Shown here in pieces: positions 10,657-21,762 of a stretch of 64,000 nt of DNA (positions are counted from its first letter, which is position 1; each line of letters opens with the position of its first letter). The notes below the pieces were generated by a model, which saw only the letters and a list, made by a program, of their open reading frames with translations, made no database searches and was not told where the DNA came from. The position numbers and the translations under genes were made by a program. Location of the stretch: contig JABAQU010000023.1 in NCBI GenBank assembly GCA_019187185.1, positions 1-64,000 of the forward strand. Reading direction: 5' to 3'. The stretch comes from Steroidobacteraceae bacterium (GTDB taxonomy: Bacteria; Pseudomonadota; Gammaproteobacteria; Steroidobacterales; Steroidobacteraceae).

Positions 10657-11787
10657 ATGAAGACGCGTGCCGCAGTGCTCGACGCGATGGGGCTGCCCTC
10701 GCCCTACGCCGCCACGCACCCGCTCGCGATCGCGGCCATCGATCTCGATCCCCCGGGGCCCGGCGAAGTTCTCGTCGCGATGCGCGCGGCCGGGCTGTGC
10801 CACTCCGATCTCTCCGTGATCGACGGCAATCGACCCCGCCCGCTGCCGATGGTGCTCGGGCACGAGGCGGCCGGCGTCGTCGAGGCGCTCGGCGAGGGCG
10901 TCACCGGCCTCGCGATCGGCGATCACGTGATCACGACATTCGTGCCGAGCTGCGGCGCCTGCGAGCCCTGCGGCATCGGGCGCCCGGCGCTGTGCGAACC
11001 GGGCGCCGCGAGCAATGTCGCCGGCACATTGCCGGGCGGTGCGCGGCGCCTGCACCGGGCGGGCGCGGATGTGCTGCACCATCTCGGCGTGTCGGCGTTC
11101 GCGGACCACGCGGTCGTATCGCGCCGTTCGCTCGTGCGCATCGATCGCGACCTGCCGTTCGATGTCGCCGCGCTCTTCGGCTGTGCCGTGCTCACCGGCG
11201 TCGGCGCCGTGGTCAATACGGCAGCGCTGCGCGCCGGCAGCCGCGTGGGCGTGGTCGGCCTGGGCGGTGTCGGCCTGGCCGCGCTGCTCGGCGCACGCGC
11301 GCGAGGTGCGGGCCTGCTGCTCGCGATCGACCTGTCGCCGGCGAAGCGTTCGCTCGCGCTCGAACTCGGCGCGACCCACGTGCTCGATGCGGCGGACCCG
11401 GACGTCGTCGCGCAGGCACGGGAACTGACCCGCGGCGGCGCCGATGTCGCGTTCGAGATGGCGGGCTCGGCGCAGGCGATGGATCTCGCATACCGCATCA
11501 CGCGGCGTGGCGGCACCACGGTCACCGCCGGGCTCTCGCCCCCGGCCGCACTCTTCTCCGTGCCGCACGTCGGCATCGTCGCGGAGGAACGCGCCATCAG
11601 GGGCAGCTACATGGGCGGCGCCGACCCCGCACGCGACATTCCGCGGTACATCGCGTGGTATCGCGCGGGCAAGCTCCCGGTCGATCGCCTGCTGTCGCAT
11701 CGGCTCGGGCTCGATGAAATCAACGCCGGATTCGACCGGCTCGCGAGCGGCGATGCGGTGCGTCAGGTCGTGGTGTTCGACCGGTAG
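10657..11787 (+). CDS. Zinc-dependent alcohol dehydrogenase (class III-like medium-chain family)
   Basis: This 376-residue NAD(P)-dependent enzyme oxidises an alcohol or reduces an aldehyde. The catalytic zinc ligands appear in GLCHSD and GHEAAG. The structural zinc loop is complete, with four cysteines in CGACEPCGIGRPALC. The nucleotide-binding motif is GVVGLGGVGLAALLGA. Overall it resembles the glutathione-dependent formaldehyde dehydrogenase/AdhC branch, but the substrate cannot be assigned. The ATG is 15 bp from the divergent thioesterase start, so the promoters of the two genes must be interleaved. Its 3' end overlaps the convergent MFS gene by 25 bp. Confidence 0.88.
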   Translation: MKTRAAVLDAMGLPSPYAATHPLAIAAIDLDPPGPGEVLVAMRAAGLCHSDLSVIDGNRPRPLPMVLGHEAAGVVEALGEGVTGLAIGDHVITTFVPSCGACEPCGIGRPALCEPGAASNVAGTLPGGARRLHRAGADVLHHLGVSAFADHAVVSRRSLVRIDRDLPFDVAALFGCAVLTGVGAVVNTAALRAGSRVGVVGLGGVGLAALLGARARGAGLLLAIDLSPAKRSLALELGATHVLDAADPDVVAQARELTRGGADVAFEMAGSAQAMDLAYRITRRGGTTVTAGLSPPAALFSVPHVGIVAEERAIRGSYMGGADPARDIPRYIAWYRAGKLPVDRLLSHRLGLDEINAGFDRLASGDAVRQVVVFDR

Positions 11788-12992
11788 CGCCAGAAGAGCG
11801 CCGCGCACGCCACCGCGAGCAGCGACAGCACGCCGAAGAAGACGATCATCGGCTGGTAACCCGCGGGATTCGCCGCGCCCGCGCCGCTCGCGTCATTGAG
11901 CGCACCTGCCGCGACATTGGCGAGCGCGAGGCCGATGTTCTGCACCATTGTCATGAAGCCGTATGCGGTGCCGAGACGCTGCGGCGCCACGAGCAGCGTG
12001 ACCGCCGGCCAGAGGACCGCCGGCACGAGCGAGAACGCGATGCCGATCAGCGCCGTGCTGACGCCGGGTGACAGCGAGGTGGCACCGAGCACCCAGAAGG
12101 CGGCCGCGAGCGTCGCCGCACCACACGTCAGCAGGAGGCCGTGGCGGCCGATGCGGTCGTTCAGCCAGCCAAAGAGCGGTGTGGCAAACATGGCGGCGAG
12201 GAACACATGGCTGTTCATCAGGCTCGCCGCCTCGAGTGTCATGGCGCGCGTGTGCTGCAGGTATTTGATCGCGAACGTGCTGCGAAACGGGAAGATCACT
12301 GAATAGAACAGCACGCAGAGCGCGAGCACGTACCAGTAGCCGCGATTGAAGCGCGCGAGGCTGCGCAGTTCGATCCGTTCGCGCGAGAGCCCGAGCACCT
12401 GCACGCCGCGCGTGGCCGCGGTCGCCTCGAGCCGCCAGTACGCGAGCGCCGCCACGACGCCCGCCGCCATGACGCCGGCCGCGAGCCACAACGGCGCCTG
12501 CCAGCCGGAGGCGTACGCGTTCGACGCCCAGAGCGGGGAGACATCGACCGCATAGGAGCCGACACGCGCGCAGCTGATCGACAGCGCCATCGCGAACGCG
12601 AGCTGCCGGCCCGCGAACCAGATGCCGAGCGCGACGATCGTCGCGACGATCATCGTTTCGGCACCGATGCCGAACAGCAGTCGTCCCGCCGCCATCACCG
12701 CAAACGGCGTGCCGATCGCGGTCAGCAGCGCGCCGGCGAGACAGATCACCGCCGTCCAGAATGTGACGAAGCCCGGCCCGTAGCGGTCCACGAGGATGCC
12801 GCCGACGAACACGAGCACGATGTTCGGCGCGCTGTAGATCGCGTTCAGCGTGCCGATCTGCGCATCGGAGAAGCCGAGCTCGCGCGACAGCTGCTCGGCG
12901 AGCGGACCGATCGAGTCGTAGACGTAGTAGTTGCCGAAGAGCGCCAGCCCGGTCAGCGCGAGCACCGCCCACGCCGCACCGGCGCGGGTCAC
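11763..12992 (-). CDS. Major facilitator superfamily transporter, MFSD1-like
   Basis: This 409-residue inner-membrane carrier has about 12 hydrophobic helices. The N-terminal helix holds FGNYYVYDSIGPLAEQLS and the helix 2-3 loop holds GGILVDRYGP, a form of the MFS loop motif; GWLNDRIGRHG is its repeat in the second half. The YYVYD-containing first helix resembles the MFSD1 group, animal members of which move dipeptides; that assignment is inference from memory of the family. The GTG start at 12992 overlaps the stop of the quinone oxidoreductase gene (GTGA), so the two are translationally coupled in the glnK-headed unit. Confidence 0.82.
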   Translation of the reverse strand: MTRAGAAWAVLALTGLALFGNYYVYDSIGPLAEQLSRELGFSDAQIGTLNAIYSAPNIVLVFVGGILVDRYGPGFVTFWTAVICLAGALLTAIGTPFAVMAAGRLLFGIGAETMIVATIVALGIWFAGRQLAFAMALSISCARVGSYAVDVSPLWASNAYASGWQAPLWLAAGVMAAGVVAALAYWRLEATAATRGVQVLGLSRERIELRSLARFNRGYWYVLALCVLFYSVIFPFRSTFAIKYLQHTRAMTLEAASLMNSHVFLAAMFATPLFGWLNDRIGRHGLLLTCGAATLAAAFWVLGATSLSPGVSTALIGIAFSLVPAVLWPAVTLLVAPQRLGTAYGFMTMVQNIGLALANVAAGALNDASGAGAANPAGYQPMIVFFGVLSLLAVACAALFWRYRSNTTT

Positions 12993-13975
12993 GGCACGAG
13001 CACCGTCGAGCCCGTGGTGCGTCGCGCCTCGAGGTCGCGATGGGCCTGCGCGGCCTCGGTGAGCGGATAGCGCTGGCCGATGCGCACGCGCAGCTTCCGC
13101 TTCTTGATCATCGCAAAGAGCTCGCGCGCGGCGGCCGTGAGGTCGGCCGGCGCGGCGATGTAACTGAACAGGGTCGGACGCGTGAGAAAGAGCGAGCCGC
13201 GCTTTGCGAGTTCGAGCGGCGACATCGCGGGCGGCGGGCCCGATGCGTTGCCGAAGCTCACCATCATGCCGAGCGGCCGCAGGCAGTCGAGCGATTCGAA
13301 GAACGTGTCCTTGCCGATCGAATCGTAGACCACGTGCACGCCCGCGCCCTTTGTCAGGCGCTTCACCTCCGCGACGATGTCGTCGCGGCCGGACAGCAGC
13401 GTGTGGTGGCAGCCATGGCGCTTCGCGAGCACGGCCTTCTCCGCACTGCCGACGACGCCGATCACGCGCGCGCCGAGCGCGCGCGCCCATTGCGTCAGGA
13501 GGAGCCCGACGCCACCGGCCGCGGCGTGCACGAGCACGTGGTCGCCCTTCTGCACGCGGTACGTGCGACGCAACAGGTAATGGGCGGTGAGGCCCTTCAG
13601 CATGATCGCCGCGGCCGTCTCGTCCTTCACGCCCCGCGGCAGCTTGACGAGCCGCGCGGCCGCGACATTGCGCGCCTGCGTGTACGCGCCGACGCTCGGC
13701 AGTGCATAGGCGACACGGTCACCGCACCGCAGCCCCTTCACCTTGCGCCCGACCGCCGTGACGACACCGGCGGCCTCGCGGCCCGGCACGGCCGGCAACG
13801 TGAGCGGGTAGAGCCCCGTGCGATCGTAGACGTCGATGAAATTGAGGCCGATCGCGGTGTGCCTGACCTGCACTTCGCCGTCGGCGGGCGGCGGCAGCGC
13901 GACCGACTCGATGCGCAGCACCTCGGGCCCGCCGGTCTCGCGGATCACGACGGCCGTGGTGGTCGGCTCGGACAT
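12989..13975 (-). CDS. NADPH:quinone oxidoreductase (zinc-free medium-chain family)
   Basis: This 328-residue cytosolic enzyme reduces quinones or related enones with NADPH. The N-terminal segment contains LNFIDVYDRTGLYPL, a hallmark of the QorA branch, followed by GREAAGVVTAVG and the cofactor motif HAAAGGVGLLLTQWA; the structural zinc loop is absent. The C-terminal LEARRTTGSTVLVP matches QorA-type proteins. It lies 9 bp after the ferredoxin gene and overlaps the MFS gene by 4 bp. Why it sits behind glnK is unclear. Confidence 0.87.
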   Translation of the reverse strand: MSEPTTTAVVIRETGGPEVLRIESVALPPPADGEVQVRHTAIGLNFIDVYDRTGLYPLTLPAVPGREAAGVVTAVGRKVKGLRCGDRVAYALPSVGAYTQARNVAAARLVKLPRGVKDETAAAIMLKGLTAHYLLRRTYRVQKGDHVLVHAAAGGVGLLLTQWARALGARVIGVVGSAEKAVLAKRHGCHHTLLSGRDDIVAEVKRLTKGAGVHVVYDSIGKDTFFESLDCLRPLGMMVSFGNASGPPPAMSPLELAKRGSLFLTRPTLFSYIAAPADLTAAARELFAMIKKRKLRVRIGQRYPLTEAAQAHRDLEARRTTGSTVLVP

Positions 13976-13984
13976 GCGCGCAGT

Positions 13985-14359
13985 CTACGCGGACTCGCCG
14001 GTCTGCGCGATGCGCAGCGCCTCGACGACCCGCCCGCCGATCAGGTGCTCCTGGATGATGCGCTCGAGATTGGCCGCCGTGCAGGCGCGGTACCAGGTCC
14101 CCTCCGGGTACACGACCGCAATCGGCCCGTCCGTGCAGATGCGCAGGCAATCCGCCTTCGTGCGCAGGATGCCGTGCGGACGATCGACTAGCCCGAGTTC
14201 CTGCAGCCGTCGCTTGAGAAAGGCCCACGTTTCCTGTTGCAGCGACGGGTCCGCGCACTTGCCGCCGACACACAGGAAAATGTGCCGCCGGGCGGTGTCG
14301 ATCTTCCGCAGGTCGATGGCGCGTGCCAGCGCGTCGGGCCCGCTCGCGCCTTCCGCCAT
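13985..14359 (-). CDS. [2Fe-2S] ferredoxin, thioredoxin-like fold
   Basis: This 124-residue electron-transfer protein resembles the NuoE/Shethna-type thioredoxin-like ferredoxins. Four cysteines occur as a pair in FLCVGGKC and a pair in DCLRIC, the arrangement expected for one 2Fe-2S cluster. The [24 protein letters not shown] block is characteristic of the stand-alone family. The ATG at 14359 comes 2 bp after the glnK stop, and the quinone oxidoreductase gene follows after 9 bp, so the protein may be made under nitrogen control. Its redox partner is unknown; the flavoprotein encoded at 14907 is divergent and normally pairs with another ferredoxin class. Confidence 0.85.
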   Translation of the reverse strand: MAEGASGPDALARAIDLRKIDTARRHIFLCVGGKCADPSLQQETWAFLKRRLQELGLVDRPHGILRTKADCLRICTDGPIAVVYPEGTWYRACTAANLERIIQEHLIGGRVVEALRIAQTGESA

Positions 14360-14361
14360 CG

Positions 14362-16124
<1,763 letters not shown>

Positions 16125-16149
16125 GCGTCCCGCCGCTCGGCGAAAAGGC

Positions 16150-16155
16150 GATAAT
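16150..16155 (+). promoter_or_regulatory. Candidate -10 element of the metalloprotease gene
   Basis: GATAAT, five of six matches to TATAAT, ends 9 nt before the ATG at 16165. No good -35 hexamer is visible at 16-18 bp, so this is only a candidate for a near-leaderless start. Confidence 0.33.
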
Positions 16156-16164
16156 CCACGCACA

Positions 16165-18222
16165 ATGACGCTACGGGGGATCATCGCGCGCTGCGTCGCG
16201 CTCACGTTCGCCATCGGGGCACCCTGCGCGGTCGCCGGCCCGGGCGCGCGCATCGTCCATTTCGAACCGGTCCGCGCGCTCGCTGCGCAGGGCGCGACGG
16301 CGGCCGGGCGCGAACGCCTGTCCTTCGAGGCGTTCGGCAAGCGCTTCGAGCTCGAGCTCGACCCGAACACGCGCGTGGCCGCTGCGGTGCCCGCTGCCCG
16401 GCCGGATCTCGTGCCGCTCGAGGGCCGCATCGTGGGTCTGGCCGGCTCGTGGGCGCGCATCACGCGGTCGCGCGAGGGCCTGGTCGGGCTCGTCAGCGAC
16501 GGTCGCGAGCTCTATGCGATCGAACCGGCGCGGTCCATTGCGGCGCTCACCGACGCATCGCTCGCAACGCCGGCATCGGGCGTGATCGCCTATCGGCTCG
16601 AGGACGCGCTGATCGACACGAACGCCGTGAGCTGCGGTGTCGGAGCGGCCGACGGCACGACGAGCGGGCTCACGCTCTACAAATCGCTCGCGACCGAACT
16701 CGCGCCGCTCGCCTCGCTCGCGGTCGACCGCCAGCTCGATGTCGCGATGGTCGCCGACTACGAGCTGTACCAGGCCTACGGCGCCGCGACGATCGACTTC
16801 CTGATCGCGCGCATGAATGTCGTCGATGGCCTGTACGCCGCGCAGCTCGGCATCCGCATCCGCGTCGGCTCGACGCGGGTCTTCGAATCGGCCCTGCAGC
16901 CGTTCTCGGCGAGCGCGGCGCCGGACCTGTTGCAGCAGCTGGCCGGCTTTCGCCGCACGACCATCGCATCGCAGCGGCTCGGGCTCACGCACCTGATGAC
17001 GGGGCGCGAACTCGACGACACCACGGTCGGCATCGCCTACCTCGACACGGTCTGTTCGCTGCAGTCGGCGAGCCTGACCGAAGCGCGCACCGGGAAGCTG
17101 AGCGCCGCGCTGATCTCCCTGATCGCGGCCCACGAGATCGGCCACAACTTCGGCGCGCCGCACGACGGCGAGGCGGGCAAGGCGTGCGCCACCACCGACC
17201 CGAACGCGTACCTGATGGCGCCCACGCTGTCGAGCGCGAACACGCAGTTCTCCGCGTGCAGCATCACGGAGATTTCGCAACGCATCGCCGCCGCGTCCTG
17301 CCTGTCCGCGGTCGACGAGGTCGATGTCGCGCTCGTGGCTCCGGTCGCGAGTGCGCGGCACGGCATCGGCGAGAACTGGTCGCTCACCTTCAGCGTGCGC
17401 TCGATCGGCACGCGCGATGCGCCGATGACGGCCGCATCCTTCACGATCCCGGCCGGCTCGACGCTCGAGAGCATCAACGCGGCGGGCGGCACCTGCACGG
17501 TGGTCGGCAGCCAGGCGAGCTGCAGCCTGGGTACGCTCACGCCGGGCACCACGCGCACGATCACGCTGTCGCTCACGGGTCGCGTGATCGGCACCGAAAC
17601 GCTCTTCGGCAGCGTGTTTGCCGCAGGCGATGGCTCGCCCGGCAATGACAGCACGTCGGTCGAGATCGTGACCGCCCCGCTCGCCGATCTCGCCACCGCG
17701 GTGAGCGTCACGCCGGAGAGCCTCGCCGTCGGCGACGACGCCCGCTTTGCCGTGACGATGCGCAACATCGGCCCGAGCGTGACGTCGGACGCGCGCCTGT
17801 CGATCGACATCCCGACCGGGCTCACCGTGCACACGATCGATGCGGGCACGCTCGCATGCACCGTGAGCGCGAACAGCATCTCCTGCGATCCGCTGCTGCT
17901 CGCGCCCGACGATACGCGGACCGTGAACTTCACTGCGCGCGCCGATGCGGCGGGCAGCTTCGCCGTAACAGCGGTGGCGCTCACCGCGGCGGTCGATCCC
18001 GTCAGTGCGAACAATTCGGCGAGCGCCTCGGTCACGGTCACCGGCGGCGGCGGGGGGAGCACGTCGCCGCCGACCCCACCCACGAGTGGCGCGGCAAGCG
18101 GAGGCGGTGGCGGCGGTGCGCTGTCACCGTGGCTGCTTGCGCTCCTCGCCGTGGTCGTCGCGCGGCGCATCGGCAGGCGAGCTCAGCCGATGACGACGAG
18201 CAGGTCCTTCGCGTCGACCTGA
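16165..18222 (+). CDS. Secreted reprolysin-like zinc metalloprotease with DUF11-like repeats and GlyGly-CTERM-like tail
   Basis: This 685-residue protein is exported and probably surface-bound. It starts with a signal peptide (about 1-24, ending CAVAGPG). A propeptide-like region is followed by the catalytic domain with HEIGHNFGAPHD at 323-334, the extended HExxHxxGxxHD zinc motif of adamalysin/reprolysin peptidases. Two DUF11-like beta-sandwich domains (about 395-515 and 515-640) follow, with LSLTGRVIG and SADNSA-type ends seen in this fold. The C-terminus has a glycine run, a hydrophobic helix SPWLLALLAVVVA and an arginine cluster RRIGRR, as in GlyGly-CTERM sorting signals cut by rhombosortase. 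The final 40 bp overlap the convergent pyruvate carboxylase gene. Substrate unknown. Confidence 0.83.
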   Translation: MTLRGIIARCVALTFAIGAPCAVAGPGARIVHFEPVRALAAQGATAAGRERLSFEAFGKRFELELDPNTRVAAAVPAARPDLVPLEGRIVGLAGSWARITRSREGLVGLVSDGRELYAIEPARSIAALTDASLATPASGVIAYRLEDALIDTNAVSCGVGAADGTTSGLTLYKSLATELAPLASLAVDRQLDVAMVADYELYQAYGAATIDFLIARMNVVDGLYAAQLGIRIRVGSTRVFESALQPFSASAAPDLLQQLAGFRRTTIASQRLGLTHLMTGRELDDTTVGIAYLDTVCSLQSASLTEARTGKLSAALISLIAAHEIGHNFGAPHDGEAGKACATTDPNAYLMAPTLSSANTQFSACSITEISQRIAAASCLSAVDEVDVALVAPVASARHGIGENWSLTFSVRSIGTRDAPMTAASFTIPAGSTLESINAAGGTCTVVGSQASCSLGTLTPGTTRTITLSLTGRVIGTETLFGSVFAAGDGSPGNDSTSVEIVTAPLADLATAVSVTPESLAVGDDARFAVTMRNIGPSVTSDARLSIDIPTGLTVHTIDAGTLACTVSANSISCDPLLLAPDDTRTVNFTARADAAGSFAVTAVALTAAVDPVSANNSASASVTVTGGGGGSTSPPTPPTSGAASGGGGGGALSPWLLALLAVVVARRIGRRAQPMTTSRSFAST

Positions 18223-21200
18223 AGCCCGGGCCGCGCCAGCACTTCGACGACCTGCCCGTCCGCTTCGGCGCGCACGGCCGTCTCCATTTTCATCGCCTCG
18301 AGGGTGACGACGACATCGCCCCGCGCAACCATCTGGCCGACCGTGACGGCCACGGTCGCGACACTGCCGGGCATCGGCGCGCCCACCTGCCGCGGATTGC
18401 CGGGCTCGACCTGTCGCTGGGGCGGACGGCGCGCAACCTGGCTGCGGTCGGCGACGCGCACCGCGCGCGGCTGGCCGTTCAGTTCGAAGAACACCGTGCG
18501 GGTGCCGTCGTCGTGCGTTTCGCTGACGGCGACATGGGTCACGATCAGCGTCTTGCCGCGCTCGAGGTCGATGCTGATTTCCTGGCCCGGTTCCATCCCG
18601 TAGAAAAACGCGGGCGTCGGCAGGCGGCCCATGTCGCCATAGGCGGCGCGGTCCTTCGCATAGTCGAGGAACACGCGCGGGTACATGAGGTATGACGCGA
18701 GCTGGTAGTCGGCGACGTCGCGACCGATGCGGCCGGCGACTTCCGCGCGCGCCGCCTCGAGATCGACCGGCGGCAGCACGGCACCGGGGCGCACCGTGAG
18801 CGGCGCGGCGCCGTTCAGCACCTTGGCCTGCAATGCCTTCGGGAAGCCGCCCGGCGGCTGGCCGATGTCGCCGCGCATCAGCTGCACGAGGGACTCGGGA
18901 AACGCGATCTGCGTCGCGGGGTCCAGGATCTGCGCGCCGGTGAGGCCGCTCGTGACCATCATGATCGCCATGTCGCCGACGACCTTCGAGGTCGGCGTGA
19001 CCTTGACGATGTCTCCCAGCAGTTCGTTCACGTCGGCGTACGCCTGCGCGACTTCCGGCCAGCGTGCCTCGTCGATGCCGAGCGCGCGCGCCTGCTCGCG
19101 CAGGTTCGTGTACTGCCCGCCCGGCATGCCGTGCACGTAGACCTCGGAAGCCCCGGAGCGGATGTCGCTCTCGAACGCGCCGTAGCTGCGGCGAACCTGC
19201 TCCCAGTAACTCGAGAGCCGGCGCAGGTTCGTCGTGTCGATGCCCGGATCGCGCTCGCCGTGGCGCAGCGCCTCGACGATCGAGCCGAGGTTCGGCTGCG
19301 AGGTGAGGCCGCTCATCGCGTCCATCGCGCCGTCGACGGCGTCGCACCCGGCATCGACGGCGGCCAGCACGCTCGCGGCGGAGATGCCGCTCGTGTCGTG
19401 CGTGTGGAAATGCAGCGGCATCCCGGTCTCGGCCTTGAGCGCGGCCACGAGCGTACGCGCCGCCGCGGGACGGCACAGGCCCGCCATGTCCTTGATGCCG
19501 ATGATGTGCGCGCCGGCCGCCTTGAGCTCGCGGGCGAGCCGCACGTAGTAGTCGAGCGTGTACTTCTTCTCGCGCGGATCCGACAGGTTGCCGGTGTAGC
19601 AGATCGCGGCTTCGCAGAGCCGGCCGCTGTCGCGCACCGCGTCGATCGCGACGCGCATGTTCTCCACCCAGTTCAGCGAATCGAACACGCGAAACAGGTC
19701 GACGCCGCACGCCGCCGCCTGAGCCACGAAGTAGCGCACGACGTTGTCGGGGTAGTTGGTGTAGCCGACCGCATTGGCCGAGCGCAACAGCATCTGCAGC
19801 AGGAGGTTCGGCATCGCCTCGCGAAACTGCGTCAGGCGCTCCCACGGATCTTCCTTCAGGAAGCGCATCGCCACGTCGAACGTGGCGCCGCCCCAGCATT
19901 CGACCGAGAACAGCTGCGGCAGCAGCTGTGCGTAATACGGTGCGATCGCGGCCATGTCGATCGTGCGCATGCGGGTCGCGAGCAGCGACTGGTGCGCATC
20001 GCGCATCGTGGTGTCGGTCAGCAGCACGCGCCGCTCACCGAGCATCCACTGCGAGAACTTCTCCGGGCCGAGCTCGTCGAGCTTCTGCTTCGTGCCCGCG
20101 GGCGGCGCCGACTTCAGCGCCACCTTCGGCAAACGTGCGAGCGCCATGTGCGCCGGCCGCGGCCGGTTCTTCGTTTCCGGATTGCCGTTGACGATCGTCT
20201 CGGCGAGGTAAGTGAGCATGCGCGTCGCGCGGTCGCGCTTGCGCGGGAACGCGAACAGCTCGGGAGTGGTGTCGACGAAGCGCGTGGTGTACGCGCCGCT
20301 CGCGAAGGCCGGATGGGTGATCACCTGGTCGAGGAAGCGCAGGTTGGTCACCACCCCGCGGATGCGGAACTCCCACAGCGCACGATGCATGCGCGCCGAG
20401 GTCTCCTCCGCGGTCGGCGCCCACGCCGTCACCTTCACGAGCAGCGAGTCGTAGGAACGCGTGATGATCGCGCCCGTGTACGCCGTGCCCGCATCGAGCC
20501 GGATGCCGAAGCCCGCGGGGCTGCGATACGCGGTGATGCGGCCGTAGTCCGGGATGAAGTTGTTCTCCGGGTCCTCGGTCGTGACGCGACACTGCAGCGC
20601 GTGAGCCTGCACGCGGATCGCCTCCTGCGCCGGCACACCGCTCTCCGGCGTGCCGATGCGCGCGCCCGCCGCGATGCGGATCTGCGCCTTGACGAGATCG
20701 ATGCCGGTCGCGCACTCGGTCACCGTGTGCTCGACCTGGATGCGCGGATTGACTTCGATGAAGTAGAACTGCCCGGTATCGGCGTCCTGCAGGAACTCGA
20801 CGGTGCCGGCATTGAGGTAGCGCACGGCGCGGCCGATCGCGAGGCCGGCTTCGCACAGCGCCGCGCGCTGCGCGTCGGTGAGGAACACCGCGGGCGCACG
20901 TTCGACGACCTTCTGGTTACGGCGCTGCACCGTGCAGTCGCGCTCGTAGAGATGCACGAGGTTGCCGTGGCGGTCGCCGAGGATCTGTACCTCGATGTGG
21001 CGCGCGCGCCGCACGAGCTTCTCGAGGTAGACCTCGTCGTTGCCGAACGCGGCCTGCGCCTCGCGCCGCGCCACGGGCAGGAGCTCGGCCAGCGCGGCGT
21101 CGCTGTCGATGATCCGCATGCCGCGCCCGCCGCCGCCCCAGCTCGCCTTCAGCATCACCGGATAGCCGACTTCGCGCGCGAGCGCCTGGGCGGCCGCGAG

Positions 21201-21641
21201 GTCCGCGGGCAGTGGCGGAGTCGCGGGCATCACCGGCACGCCGGCGGCGACCGCGGCATTGCGTGCCGACACCTTGTTGCCGAGCGTACGCATGATCGCC
21301 GGGGTCGGGCCGACGAATATGACGCCCGCCTTCTCGCAGGCCTCGGCGAAATCCGGGTTCTCCGACAGGAAGCCGTAACCCGGATGAATGGCGTCGGCAT
21401 GCGATTCGCGTGCGATCCGCAGCACATCCTCGATGTCGAGGTAGGCCTCGACCGCTCCCTTGCCGCGGCCGACGAGATACGCCTCGTCCGCCTTGGTGCG
21501 ATGGAGCGAGAAGCGGTCCTCCTGCGAATAAATCGCGATGGTGCGGATGCCGAGTTCGGTCGCGGCCCGCATCACGCGGATCGCGATCTCGCCCCTGTTG
21601 GCGACCAGCAGGCTCCGGATGCGTCGGTCGGGGATGGCCAC
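18183..21641 (-). CDS. pyc: Pyruvate carboxylase, single-chain
   Basis: This 1152-residue biotin enzyme makes oxaloacetate from pyruvate, bicarbonate and ATP to refill the TCA cycle. The order is biotin carboxylase (LLVANRGEIAIRVMRA, ATP-grasp KASWGGGGRGMR, ERDCTVQRRNQKVVE), carboxyltransferase TIM barrel (LLTDTTMRDAHQSLLATR; the carboxylated lysine in IIGIKDMAGL) and the biotinyl domain with EAMKMET, the biotin lysine near residue 1118. The GTG at 21641 gives the family N-terminus and length; a longer frame running to 21815 would reach into the neighbouring gene. The length and fused carboxylase domain rule out the separate oxaloacetate decarboxylase alpha chain. Confidence 0.94.
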   Translation of the reverse strand: MAIPDRRIRSLLVANRGEIAIRVMRAATELGIRTIAIYSQEDRFSLHRTKADEAYLVGRGKGAVEAYLDIEDVLRIARESHADAIHPGYGFLSENPDFAEACEKAGVIFVGPTPAIMRTLGNKVSARNAAVAAGVPVMPATPPLPADLAAAQALAREVGYPVMLKASWGGGGRGMRIIDSDAALAELLPVARREAQAAFGNDEVYLEKLVRRARHIEVQILGDRHGNLVHLYERDCTVQRRNQKVVERAPAVFLTDAQRAALCEAGLAIGRAVRYLNAGTVEFLQDADTGQFYFIEVNPRIQVEHTVTECATGIDLVKAQIRIAAGARIGTPESGVPAQEAIRVQAHALQCRVTTEDPENNFIPDYGRITAYRSPAGFGIRLDAGTAYTGAIITRSYDSLLVKVTAWAPTAEETSARMHRALWEFRIRGVVTNLRFLDQVITHPAFASGAYTTRFVDTTPELFAFPRKRDRATRMLTYLAETIVNGNPETKNRPRPAHMALARLPKVALKSAPPAGTKQKLDELGPEKFSQWMLGERRVLLTDTTMRDAHQSLLATRMRTIDMAAIAPYYAQLLPQLFSVECWGGATFDVAMRFLKEDPWERLTQFREAMPNLLLQMLLRSANAVGYTNYPDNVVRYFVAQAAACGVDLFRVFDSLNWVENMRVAIDAVRDSGRLCEAAICYTGNLSDPREKKYTLDYYVRLARELKAAGAHIIGIKDMAGLCRPAAARTLVAALKAETGMPLHFHTHDTSGISAASVLAAVDAGCDAVDGAMDAMSGLTSQPNLGSIVEALRHGERDPGIDTTNLRRLSSYWEQVRRSYGAFESDIRSGASEVYVHGMPGGQYTNLREQARALGIDEARWPEVAQAYADVNELLGDIVKVTPTSKVVGDMAIMMVTSGLTGAQILDPATQIAFPESLVQLMRGDIGQPPGGFPKALQAKVLNGAAPLTVRPGAVLPPVDLEAARAEVAGRIGRDVADYQLASYLMYPRVFLDYAKDRAAYGDMGRLPTPAFFYGMEPGQEISIDLERGKTLIVTHVAVSETHDDGTRTVFFELNGQPRAVRVADRSQVARRPPQRQVEPGNPRQVGAPMPGSVATVAVTVGQMVARGDVVVTLEAMKMETAVRAEADGQVVEVLARPGLQVDAKDLLVVIG

Positions 21642-21762
21642 AAAACCTGTCCGTTTGGCGAATGGGCGACGCCCACGGCGCTGGCGGACTGCTAGGCTTC
21701 GGGCATGGCTGATAATAGCCGCCGGTGTTGCCGCATGTCGCGTGCCGGCTGGAGACCACCCG

